Shown here one piece after another: positions 1 through 5,657 of a stretch of 25,984 nucleotides of DNA. The position numbers were made by a program, and so were the translations under genes. Location: positions 1 to 25,984 of the forward strand of contig CAZGKF010000046.1 of the NCBI GenBank assembly GCA_964526475.1, in the 5' to 3' direction. Numbering within the stretch: the stretch's first letter is position 1; each line of letters opens with the position of its first letter. This DNA comes from CAYVTV01 sp964526475. Its GTDB lineage: Bacteria; Bacteroidota; Bacteroidia; Bacteroidales; GCA-2748055. A model generated the notes under the pieces. The model made no database searches and was not told where the DNA came from. It worked only from the letters and a program-made list of their open reading frames with translations.

Positions 1-84
1 ATTGACCGGTTGGATGAACTAATTGAAAATGGTATTTTGCCGGGTAAGGTATATGAGAAATGCAAAAATTATTTTTCACTGTGA
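1..84 (+). CDS. 3' end of an unidentified protein gene (partial)
   Basis: Frame 1 is open from the first base to a TGA at 82-84 and encodes the last 27 residues of a protein, ending in GKVYEKCKNYFSL. The stretch is charged and looks helical (DRLDELIENG), as expected of a soluble protein's C-terminus. The tail is too short to assign a family; it loosely recalls the C-terminal helix of Zn-dependent dehydrogenases, but that is a guess. It converges on the cupin gene, with only four bases between the two stop codons. Confidence 0.5.
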   Translation: MDRLDELIENGILPGKVYEKCKNYFSL

Positions 85-88
85 AGAA

Positions 89-424
89 TTAAAGAAAATC
101 CTCTCTTAAGGGAGTGAAACTATCTATTAATCTGGCTTCCTCTGTAAGAAGCTGAATAGTATGCTTCTTACCGGAAGGAATAGCAAACATGTCACCTTCT
201 GTGAGTATTTGTTCTTCTTCACCTTCACAGAATAACAGGATCGTTCCCTTCGCAAGATATGATATCTGTTCGTGTGGATGGGAATGAAAAGGGTCAGGTG
301 TTTTCCATGGGCCATTGGTGAAATCAATCAACACCGACATAAGTTTCTCTGTATGGATTATTTTTCTCTTTAATCCTTCTCTAACATCCTCATAGGGTGT
401 TTTATCGAATTTAAGTATTGCCAT
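89..424 (-). CDS. Small single-domain cupin protein
   Basis: The 111-residue protein is a single cupin beta-barrel. The first motif is HSHPHEQ (His47, His49, His51, Glu52/Gln53) followed by Gly60. The second motif is GDMFAIPSGKKH, ending in His88. These residues normally bind one divalent metal ion. The length is typical of stand-alone cupins, which include sugar isomerases, dioxygenases and sensors of small ligands, so the substrate cannot be inferred. The ATG at 422-424 is followed directly by a normal N-terminus. It is the only confident reverse-strand gene in the window and is transcribed away from rpsU, so it appears to be its own unit. No matching promoter element was seen upstream of it. 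Confidence 0.8.
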   Translation of the reverse strand: MAILKFDKTPYEDVREGLKRKIIHTEKLMSVLIDFTNGPWKTPDPFHSHPHEQISYLAKGTILLFCEGEEEQILTEGDMFAIPSGKKHTIQLLTEEARLIDSFTPLREDFL

Positions 425-713
425 ATTTTATAAAGATTATGTTCTCAGATTTTTAAGATTGAAATAAGTATCGGACCTAATGTGTTACAAAAACTTATTC
501 TTTTTTTGACCGGGCAGGCACAATGAAACCCGCTTAAGTAATAATTCCTGAAAAGTAAAAAAATCTTTATTAATTGTAGCATTTTAGAAAGTTTATTTAT
601 ATTTTTATTGATGAAAGGTCACTGGAATAAGCAAGTTTTCAATCTCCTCCGGATGTAAGTTTTGTGTTTAGAATGTGTGATTTATATTGAAAAGATTTTT
701 TTCTTCATTTTTT
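425..713. other. Intergenic region between cupin and rpsU, no gene seen
   Basis: About 290 bases separate the divergent cupin and rpsU units. No reading frame with a credible start and protein-like composition is present. The sequence is A/T-rich with several T runs. A second, weaker promoter-like pair (TTTG at 661-664 and TATATTG at 683-689) lies upstream of the better rpsU promoter. No RNA gene, strong inverted repeat or repeat element was recognised. Confidence 0.5.
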
Positions 714-745
714 TTTGATTATGAAGCTTTGAATTAATAAATTTG
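714..745 (+). promoter_or_regulatory. Promoter of rpsU (Bacteroidota type)
   Basis: TTTG at 714-717 and TAAATTTG at 738-745 are separated by 20 bases. This matches the Bacteroidota sigma-A consensus of TTTG, about 19-21 bases, then TAnnTTTG. Transcription would start around 752, giving an untranslated leader of about 15 bases before the ATG at 767. Confidence 0.65.
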
Positions 746-766
746 CGCCTCATTAAAAATTTTGGC

Positions 767-958
767 ATGATAGTAATACCAATTAAAGAAGGCGAAAATA
801 TTGAAAGAGCTTTAAAGAAGTTTAAGAGAAAATACGAGAAGACGGGTGTTGTGAAGGAATTAAGAACAAGACAGGCTTTTATTAAACCTTCTGTAAGCAA
901 AAGACAACAGAAGCTCCATGCAATTTACGTCCAGAAGTTGCAGCAGGAAGAAGAATAG
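767..958 (+). CDS. rpsU: 30S ribosomal protein bS21
   Basis: The 63-residue product starts MIVIPIKEGENIERALKK and has the bS21 core FKRKYEKTGVVKELR, with a basic C-terminal half, at the family's usual Bacteroidota length. The frame extends upstream to a TTG at 743, but that lies inside the -7 promoter element, so the ATG at 767 is the start. bS21 sits on the small-subunit platform near the 3' end of 16S rRNA. From what I recall of work in Flavobacterium, bS21 helps hide the anti-Shine-Dalgarno sequence in this phylum. The short leader has no purine-rich ribosome-binding sequence. The recombinase gene follows after 56 bases. Confidence 0.95.
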   Translation: MIVIPIKEGENIERALKKFKRKYEKTGVVKELRTRQAFIKPSVSKRQQKLHAIYVQKLQQEEE

Positions 959-1014
959 GAAAATTCACTCATGGCTTATACCGGGGAGCAGAGATTTTTA
1001 AATTTGTCCTGCCT

Positions 1015-1899
1015 ATGATGTATAAGGAGGATTATTTATCACATCTGCGCTCTGAAAAGCGATATTCAGAACATACTGTATCAGCGTACATGAAGGATGT
1101 GATGCATTTTTTTGCATTCTGTGAAAGAAATGGTATGGATAATAAGGTTTTAGATTCCAAAGATATTCGTTTATGGGTTGTTGAGTTGCTTGAAACTAAT
1201 CACACTCCGCGTTCAGTTAACAGAAAGATATCCTCTTTAAGGAATTATATACGTTTTTTAATCAGAAAAGGAATACTTATTACAGATCCACTGGTTAAAG
1301 TCATAAAACCGAGAACGAGTAAAAGAATTCCGGTTTTCATTGAAGAGGAAAAACTGAATTCAATGCTTGATACCTTTAAATTCGGAGATGAATTTGAGGG
1401 AGTGCGAAACCGGCTTATTATTGAATTGTTATACCAGACCGGAATTAGAAGAGGAGAACTGCTTACACTAAAAGTTGATTCTGTTAATTTTTCAAATGGG
1501 ACTTTAAAGGTAACAGGTAAGCGCTTAAAAGAAAGAATAATACCTATGAGTATTTATTTACAGGGACTTATAAATGAATATGTACTTGTAAGAAACTCCA
1601 TGTTTACAGATTCAGATGAGAAATCCCTGTTTTTAACCCTTGCTGGCAGGCCTGTTTATCCAAAGATGGTTTACAGGATAGTTACGGAGTTCCTTCGGCT
1701 TGTTACCACACTTGATAAAAAAAGTCCTCATGTTTTACGGCACACCTTTGCGACTCATTTATTGAACCGGGGCGCTGAACTAAATGCTATTAAAGAATTA
1801 ATGGGTCACGCAAATTTATCTGCAACACAGATATACACTCATAACACATTTGAAAAACTTAAGGAAGTTTACAAAAAAGCTCATCCCAGGGCAAATTAA
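1015..1899 (+). CDS. xerC: Tyrosine recombinase of the XerC/XerD family
   Basis: The 294-residue protein has an N-terminal SAM-like core-binding domain (about residues 1-90, starting with EDYLSHLRSEKRYSEHTVSAY) and a C-terminal catalytic domain. The catalytic set is complete: Arg145 in TGIRRGE, Lys169 in VTGKR, His239 and Arg242 in PHVLRHTFATH, His265 in LMGHANLS, and nucleophile Tyr274 in TQIYTH. Length and motifs fit chromosome-dimer-resolving Xer recombinases acting at dif rather than phage integrases. The setting between rpsU and hpf supports a housekeeping role. XerC and XerD cannot be told apart with certainty by eye. Two ATG codons are adjacent (1015 and 1018) and either could be the start. 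Confidence 0.9.
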   Translation: MMYKEDYLSHLRSEKRYSEHTVSAYMKDVMHFFAFCERNGMDNKVLDSKDIRLWVVELLETNHTPRSVNRKISSLRNYIRFLIRKGILITDPLVKVIKPRTSKRIPVFIEEEKLNSMLDTFKFGDEFEGVRNRLIIELLYQTGIRRGELLTLKVDSVNFSNGTLKVTGKRLKERIIPMSIYLQGLINEYVLVRNSMFTDSDEKSLFLTLAGRPVYPKMVYRIVTEFLRLVTTLDKKSPHVLRHTFATHLLNRGAELNAIKELMGHANLSATQIYTHNTFEKLKEVYKKAHPRAN

Positions 1900-1906
1900 A
1901 ACAATT

Positions 1907-1912
1907 GGAGGT
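1907..1912 (+). promoter_or_regulatory. Strong Shine-Dalgarno sequence before hpf
   Basis: GGAGGT at 1907-1912 is perfectly complementary to the ACCUCC core at the 3' end of 16S rRNA. It lies seven bases before the ATG at 1920, which is ideal spacing. The other protein genes in this window start behind A/T-rich sequence with no comparable motif. The site also favours the ATG at 1920 over an in-frame TTG at 1905. Confidence 0.7.
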
Positions 1913-1919
1913 TAAAATT

Positions 1920-2219
1920 ATGAACATTAAGATTCATTCTATTCATTTCGATGCTGACAACAAGTTGTTAAAATTTATTGATGCAAAATTAAAGAAGCTT
2001 TCTCTTTTTTATGATGGGATAATAAGTGCAGAAGTTTTTTTGAGGCTTGAAAATGTTCAGGATATGGAAAACAAGATTGCTGAGATTAGGCTTGAAATAC
2101 CTGGTAATGCAATATTTGCCAAAAAACAAAGTAAGACATTTGAGGAAGCCGTTGATAATTCTGTAGTAGCCCTGAGAAGACAATTGCTGAAATATAAGAA
2201 AAAACAGACAAAATTCTGA
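1920..2219 (+). CDS. hpf: Short-form ribosome hibernation-promoting factor (HPF/RaiA family)
   Basis: The 99-residue protein begins MNIKIHSIHFDADNKLLKFI and has the beta-alpha-beta-beta-beta-alpha pattern and basic C-terminus (LRRQLLKYKKKQ) of the HPF/RaiA family. Members bind the decoding centre of idle 30S subunits and help form inactive 70S or 100S ribosomes in stationary phase. It lacks the C-terminal dimerisation domain of long HPF, so it is the short form. It lies 20 bases after the recombinase gene and just before the tRNA/tuf cluster. Its start is preceded by an unusually strong Shine-Dalgarno sequence for this phylum. Confidence 0.88.
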   Translation: MNIKIHSIHFDADNKLLKFIDAKLKKLSLFYDGIISAEVFLRLENVQDMENKIAEIRLEIPGNAIFAKKQSKTFEEAVDNSVVALRRQLLKYKKKQTKF

Positions 2220-2241
2220 GGTGCCGAAAAACTATATTTAT

Positions 2242-2272
2242 TTTGTGATAACTTAAAAGTTTTATACATTTG
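2242..2272 (+). promoter_or_regulatory. Promoter of tRNA-Thr(TGT)
   Basis: TTTG at 2242-2245, a 19-base spacer and TACATTTG at 2265-2272 make the best match in the window to the Bacteroidota sigma-A promoter. The expected transcription start, near 2279, lies about 30 bases before the tRNA. Confidence 0.75.
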
Positions 2273-2310
2273 CAATCCGTTTTTTAAGGGTACATCTCCT
2301 AAAAATCAAA

Positions 2311-2387
2311 GCCGATGTAGCTCAGCTGGTCAGAGCAGCTGATTTGTAATCAGCAGGTCGTGGGTTCGAATCCCTCCATCGGCTCCA
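2311..2387 (+). tRNA. tRNA-Thr (anticodon TGT), CCA encoded
   Basis: The acceptor strands GCCGATG and CATCGGC pair perfectly. The D arm is normal, the anticodon arm is GCTGA-TTTGTAA-TCAGC with anticodon TGT, and the T loop is TTCGAAT. The T stem contains one T-T mismatch (positions 50-64). The discriminator T at 2384 is followed by an encoded CCA (2385-2387), unlike the other four tRNAs in this window. The gene reads ACA codons. Confidence 0.95.
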
Positions 2388-2502
2388 TATGATGGGGAGG
2401 CGGAATCTCAGGTAATTAAGGAGTTTGGGGTGAATTGCAGGTTCATTTATTGACATACAAGAATTTTTCACATACGTTCTTATATTTATTTAAAAAATTT
2501 CG
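2388..2502. other. Spacer with a G-rich tract, between tRNA-Thr and the next promoter
   Basis: The first part (2394-2430) has several G runs, with GGGG at both ends, which stands out in an A/T-rich genome. The rest is A/T-rich sequence leading to the next promoter. No terminator with a solid stem is visible; a 4-bp stem (TGAA/TTCA) is too weak to call. Confidence 0.4.
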
Positions 2503-2510
2503 TAACTTTG
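2503..2510 (+). promoter_or_regulatory. -7 element of the tRNA-Tyr/Gly/Thr-tuf unit
   Basis: TAACTTTG matches TAnnTTTG and lies 30 bases before tRNA-Tyr, the same kind of spacing as the promoter of tRNA-Thr(TGT). The -33 region is A/T-rich without a clear TTTG. No equally good promoter is visible between here and tuf, so this is the best candidate for transcribing the remaining tRNAs and tuf. Confidence 0.6.
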
Positions 2511-2540
2511 CGGGCTGTTTAAAAGCATGAAATTACCTGA

Positions 2541-2623
2541 GGGGAGATACCAAAGCGGTCAACTGGAGCAGACTGTAAATCTGTTGGCGTACGCCTTCGG
2601 AGGTTCGAATCCTTCTCTCCCCA
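2541..2623 (+). tRNA. tRNA-Tyr (anticodon GTA)
   Basis: This is a class II tRNA of 83 bases with acceptor strands GGGGAGA and TCTCCCC. The anticodon loop is CTGTAAA with anticodon GTA. It has a long variable arm (GGCGTACGCC core) and the T loop TTCGAAT. The discriminator is A, and CCA is not encoded (CGA follows). Confidence 0.95.
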
Positions 2624-2629
2624 CGATGT

Positions 2630-2653
2630 AACTTATGCAGGGCATAAGTTTTT
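2630..2653 (+). terminator. Hairpin with T tract between tRNA-Tyr and tRNA-Gly
   Basis: AACTTATGC (2630-2638) and GCATAAGTT (2642-2650) form a perfect 9-bp stem with loop AGG. The stem runs into TTTTT (2649-2653). It starts seven bases after the tRNA-Tyr 3' end. This has the form of a weak intrinsic terminator, since only three pairs are G-C, or of an RNA-processing signal. Because tRNA-Gly, tRNA-Thr and tuf lie downstream, any termination is likely to be partial. Confidence 0.5.
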
Positions 2654-2690
2654 CCGGGAATTATTATTGAAGGGATGTTCTTTATATAAT

Positions 2691-2763
2691 GCGGGAATAG
2701 CTCAGTTGGTAGAGCACAACCCTTCCAAGGTTGGGGTCGCGAGTTCGAATCTCGTTTCCCGCT
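2691..2763 (+). tRNA. tRNA-Gly (anticodon TCC)
   Basis: This is a 73-base tRNA with acceptor strands GCGGGAA and TTCCCGC. The anticodon arm is CAACC-CTTCCAA-GGTTG with anticodon TCC, and the T arm is GCGAG-TTCGAAT-CTCGT. The discriminator is T, and CCA is not encoded. It reads GGA and GGG codons. Confidence 0.95.
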
Positions 2764-2879
2764 CACTCTGTTCGACTGCATTTTAATAGGAGAAGGATAT
2801 AGGGGAGTTGGGGGAAGGTATTTGATTATTGAGCTTACCGGGAACACGAAATATAGCATGGTCTCTTCACCGGGATAAT

Positions 2880-2951
2880 GCCGATGTAGCTCAGGGGTAG
2901 AGCGTTTCCTTGGTAAGGAAGAGGTCACGGGTTCAATTCCCGTCATCGGCT
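2880..2951 (+). tRNA. tRNA-Thr (anticodon GGT)
   Basis: This is a 72-base tRNA with acceptor strands GCCGATG and CATCGGC. The anticodon loop is TTGGTAA with anticodon GGT. The T arm ACGGG-TTCAATT-CCCGT is perfectly paired. The first 15 bases are identical to those of tRNA-Thr(TGT) at 2311. CCA is not encoded. It lies 66 bases before tuf, the same position as thrT next to tufB in Escherichia coli. Confidence 0.95.
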
Positions 2952-3017
2952 CATTTAAAGGTTTTATTGAAAAATTAAATATTATTTTTATAGAAATTAA
3001 ATTTAACTAATTAAATT

Positions 3018-4202
3018 ATGGCTAAAGAAAAATTTGATAGGTCCAAACCTCATGTTAACATTGGCACAATAGGCCATGTTGACCATGGTAAAACAACTCT
3101 TACTGCTGCCATCACCCAGATACTTGCAAGAGATGGTTTAGCTGAGATCAGATCATTTGATTCCATCGACAATGCTCCGGAAGAAAAAGAAAGAGGTATC
3201 ACTATTAATACCGCACATGTCGAATATCAGACTGCAAACAGACATTATGCTCATGTTGACTGTCCGGGTCATGCTGACTATGTTAAAAACATGGTTACAG
3301 GTGCGGCGCAGATGGACGGGGCTATTCTGGTTGTGGCAGCAACAGACGGTCCGATGCCTCAAACACGTGAACATATATTACTTGCACGTCAGGTTAATGT
3401 TCCCAAAATTGTTGTTTTCCTGAATAAGGTTGATATGGTTGATGACCCTGAATTAATAGAACTTGTTGATATGGAAGTTCGTGAACTTTTGGATTTTTAT
3501 GAATTTGACGGATCCAATGTTCCGGTTATTCATGGTTCTGCTCTTGGAGCATTAAACGGGGAAGCTAATTGGGAAGAGAAAGTTTTGGAACTTATGGCTG
3601 CAGTTGATGAATATATTCCCATTCCTCCCAGAGATATTGAAAAACCATTCCTTATGCCAGTGGAAGACGTTTTTTCAATTACGGGAAGAGGTACTGTTGC
3701 TACAGGTAGAATTGAAACAGGTGTTGTTACAACAGGTTCAGAAGTTGAACTCGTTGGTCTGGGACCGGGAAGGAAATCTGTTTGCACAGGTGTTGAGATG
3801 TTTCGCAAAATACTGGATCGGGGAGAAGCAGGTGACAATGTTGGCCTTTTGTTAAGAGGTGTGGATAAGAATGAGATAAAAAGAGGTATGGTAATTTGTG
3901 CTCCTGGTACCATTAAACCACATACCAAATTTAAGGCTGAAGTTTATATCCTTAAAAAGGAAGAGGGTGGCCGTCATACACCTTTCCATAACCATTACAG
4001 GCCCCAGTTTTTTGTCAGGACACTTGACGTAACTGGTCAGGTTAACCTGCCTTCCGGGACTGAAATGGTTATGCCGGGTGATAACGTTACAATTGAGGTA
4101 GAACTCATATACCCGGTAGCTATAAATAAGAACCTCAGGTTTGCAATCCGTGAAGGTGGCAGAACTGTTGGAGCAGGACAGGTAATTGACATAATTGAAT
4201 AA
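3018..4202 (+). CDS. tuf: Translation elongation factor EF-Tu
   Basis: The 394-residue protein is a complete EF-Tu, which delivers aminoacyl-tRNA to the ribosome as a GTP complex. The GTPase motifs are all present: G1 GHVDHGKT (residues 19-26), G2 RGITI with Thr62, G3 DCPGH (81-85), and G4 NKVD (136-139). Domains 2 and 3 follow, with the conserved TGRGTVATGRIE stretch and the C-terminal FAIREGGRTVGAGQV. It is preceded by an A/T-rich leader with no Shine-Dalgarno sequence. It lies between tRNA-Thr(GGT) and tRNA-Trp, and the tRNAs and tuf probably share transcripts. Confidence 0.98.
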   Translation: MAKEKFDRSKPHVNIGTIGHVDHGKTTLTAAITQILARDGLAEIRSFDSIDNAPEEKERGITINTAHVEYQTANRHYAHVDCPGHADYVKNMVTGAAQMDGAILVVAATDGPMPQTREHILLARQVNVPKIVVFLNKVDMVDDPELIELVDMEVRELLDFYEFDGSNVPVIHGSALGALNGEANWEEKVLELMAAVDEYIPIPPRDIEKPFLMPVEDVFSITGRGTVATGRIETGVVTTGSEVELVGLGPGRKSVCTGVEMFRKILDRGEAGDNVGLLLRGVDKNEIKRGMVICAPGTIKPHTKFKAEVYILKKEEGGRHTPFHNHYRPQFFVRTLDVTGQVNLPSGTEMVMPGDNVTIEVELIYPVAINKNLRFAIREGGRTVGAGQVIDIIE

Positions 4203-4213
4203 CGATATATTAT

Positions 4214-4230
4214 TCAGGTTATTAACCTGG
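4214..4230 (+). repeat. Short palindrome between tuf and tRNA-Trp
   Basis: CAGGTT (4215-4220) and AACCTG (4224-4229) form a 6-bp stem with loop ATT, extended by a possible T-G pair. The following sequence ATTTTA is not a convincing T tract. It may be a weak terminator or a processing site separating the tuf mRNA from the tRNA. Confidence 0.35.
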
Positions 4231-4254
4231 ATTTTACCGGCCTGGTTGTCATTC

Positions 4255-4327
4255 ACGGGTGTAGCTCAGTTGGTAGAGCACTGGTCTCCAAAACCAGGTG
4301 TCGGGCGTTCGAGTCGCTCCTCCCGTG
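4255..4327 (+). tRNA. tRNA-Trp (anticodon CCA)
   Basis: This is a 73-base tRNA. The anticodon arm is CTGGT-CTCCAAA-ACCAG with anticodon CCA, the D arm is TAGCTCAGTTGGTAGAGC, and the T arm is GGGCG-TTCGAGT-CGCTC. The 3' base is the G73 discriminator typical of bacterial tRNA-Trp. The acceptor strands ACGGGTG and CTCCCGT pair except for one T-T mismatch (positions 6-67). CCA is not encoded. It ends only 15 bases before secE. Confidence 0.93.
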
Positions 4328-4342
4328 CAAATATTCTTAATA

Positions 4343-4537
4343 ATGAGAAAGATTAGCATATATTTTCAGGAAGCTTTTCAGGAACTTGTTCACAAAGTTA
4401 CCTGGCCTACATGGAAGGAACTACAGGCAAGCGCTATAGTTGTTATGATTGCAACACTTATAATCTCATTGATAATCTTTGCTATGGATTACAGCCTTGA
4501 AAATATTCTGAAATTAGTCTACAAATCTTTCTTTTAA
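4343..4537 (+). CDS. secE: Preprotein translocase subunit SecE
   Basis: The 64-residue protein has the SecE signature QELVHKVTWPTWKELQASA followed by a single hydrophobic membrane span (about residues 32-50). It is the short single-span form, whose amphipathic helix and membrane helix clamp SecY in the inner membrane. The ATG at 4343 is chosen because the open frame to its left overlaps tRNA-Trp. nusG begins eight bases after the stop. Confidence 0.95.
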   Translation: MRKISIYFQEAFQELVHKVTWPTWKELQASAIVVMIATLIISLIIFAMDYSLENILKLVYKSFF

Positions 4538-4545
4538 TAAGGCAA

Positions 4546-5097
4546 ATGAGTGATCTTGAAAAAAAGTGGTACGTCTTAAGGGCTATCGGGGGTAAGGAAA
4601 AAAAGGTAAAGGAAATTATTGAAAGTGAGATCGTAAGATTGAATCTTCAGGATTATATTTCCCAGGTGCTGATTCCTGCCGAAAAAATTTACCAGATAAG
4701 AAATGGGAAGAAAATAAGTAAGGAAAGAAACTTTTTCCCGGGATACGTTATTATTGAAGCAGCTCTTGTTGGGGAAATTCCTCATATTCTCAGAAATCTC
4801 CCGAATGTAATCGGGTTTCTTGGTAATAAAGGTGAGGAAGCCCCTGCATCATTGCGGCCGGCTGAAGTTAACAGGATTCTTGGTAAAGTGGACGAGCTTG
4901 CGGCCGGAGATGAAGAATTAAATGTACCTTTTGTAATAGGTGAATCTGTTAAGGTAATAGATGGACCATTCAACAGTTTTACAGGGATAATTGAAGAAGT
5001 CAATGAAGAAAAAAAGAAACTGAAAGTAATGGTTAAAATTTTTGGCAGAAAAACTCCCCTGGAACTAAGTTTTATGCAAGTAGAAAAAGAAAGTTAA
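4546..5097 (+). CDS. nusG: Transcription termination/antitermination factor NusG
   Basis: The 183-residue protein has the NusG N-terminal (NGN) domain, starting WYVLRAIGGKEKKVKE and containing FFPGYVIIEAAL, and a C-terminal KOW domain. The KOW core is GESVKVIDGPFNSFTGIIEE, at about residues 132-151. NusG binds the RNA polymerase clamp and links transcription with Rho or the ribosome. It is close to the standard length. It is likely co-transcribed with secE and possibly tRNA-Trp upstream. The rplKAJL genes follow after a 104-base gap. Confidence 0.96.
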   Translation: MSDLEKKWYVLRAIGGKEKKVKEIIESEIVRLNLQDYISQVLIPAEKIYQIRNGKKISKERNFFPGYVIIEAALVGEIPHILRNLPNVIGFLGNKGEEAPASLRPAEVNRILGKVDELAAGDEELNVPFVIGESVKVIDGPFNSFTGIIEEVNEEKKKLKVMVKIFGRKTPLELSFMQVEKES

Positions 5098-5201
5098 TTA
5101 AAAATATTCAATTCCTGATGGCGATAGTATATCCATTAATGCTTCCTGTACTTTGGCAGAAGGATTTGATAAACCGGTAATCTGAAAAATAAATCTGAAA
5201 A
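5098..5201 (+). promoter_or_regulatory. rplK leader with small hairpin and duplicated start region
   Basis: This is the longest gap in the secE-rplL stretch, and in many bacteria ribosomal protein L1 represses rplK-rplA by binding a site here. I see a small bulged hairpin, ATG-GC-GATA / TATC-CAT, around 5117-5136. A 13-base tandem repeat with unit AATCTGAAAAATA covers 5179-5203 and includes the first bases of the start codon. No clear TAnnTTTG promoter is present. Whether the hairpin is an L1 site cannot be decided by eye. Confidence 0.35.
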
Positions 5202-5645
5202 ATGGCAAAAGAAGTAGAAGGCTTGATTAAGTTACAGATCCGTGGAGGGGCAGCAAATCCCTCTCCTCCGGTTGGGCCGGCTCTCGGCTCGAAAGGTGTG
5301 AATATCATGGAATTCTGTAAACAATTCAACGCCAGAACGCAGGAAAAGGCAGGTAAATTGCTGCCTGTAATCATTACGGTTTATTCCGATAAATCGTTTG
5401 ATTTTGTTGTTAAGACTCCGCCAGTTGCAGTTCAACTTATGGAAGCAACAAAGCTTAAAAAAGGTTCACTTGAACCCAACAGGGTTAAGGTTGCAGCTGT
5501 TACCTGGGATCAGGTCAGGCAAATTGCTGAAGCTAAAATGGTTGACCTTAATGCTTTTACTGTTGACTCTGCAATGAAAATGGTTGCCGGAACTGCAAGG
5601 AGTATGGGAATAACCGTTAAAGGGGATTTCCCGTTTAAAAATTAA
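5202..5645 (+). CDS. rplK: 50S ribosomal protein uL11
   Basis: The 147-residue protein has the L11 N-terminal signature ANPSPPVGPALGSKGVNIME, whose proline-rich loop contacts 23S rRNA in the GTPase-associated centre. Its C-terminal RNA-binding domain ends in ARSMGITVKGDFPF. Length and ends are normal. Its start codon lies at the end of a 13-base tandem duplication and has no Shine-Dalgarno sequence. rplA follows after 12 bases. Confidence 0.97.
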   Translation: MAKEVEGLIKLQIRGGAANPSPPVGPALGSKGVNIMEFCKQFNARTQEKAGKLLPVIITVYSDKSFDFVVKTPPVAVQLMEATKLKKGSLEPNRVKVAAVTWDQVRQIAEAKMVDLNAFTVDSAMKMVAGTARSMGITVKGDFPFKN

Positions 5646-5657
5646 TAAGAAAGCAAA

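Noticed and set aside
1024..1030. AAGGAGG just inside the recombinase gene
   Set aside because: It is a perfect Shine-Dalgarno match, but no start codon follows at a useful distance. It simply encodes Lys-Glu at the protein's N-terminus.
1015..1899. Tyrosine recombinase as evidence for an integrated element next to tRNA genes
   Set aside because: Length, motifs and setting between rpsU and hpf fit a housekeeping Xer protein. No attachment-site duplication of a tRNA 3' end, phage gene or composition shift is seen.
2533..2946. Reverse-strand open frame of 137 codons across tRNA-Tyr, tRNA-Gly and tRNA-Thr
   Set aside because: It is the complement of three tRNA genes. Its sequence (GIEPVTSSLPRKRSTPELHR) is a familiar artefact produced by translating antisense tRNA arrays.
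5108..5374. Reverse-strand frame covering the rplK leader
   Set aside because: More than half overlaps rplK in antisense, and the part in the gap has no recognisable protein feature.
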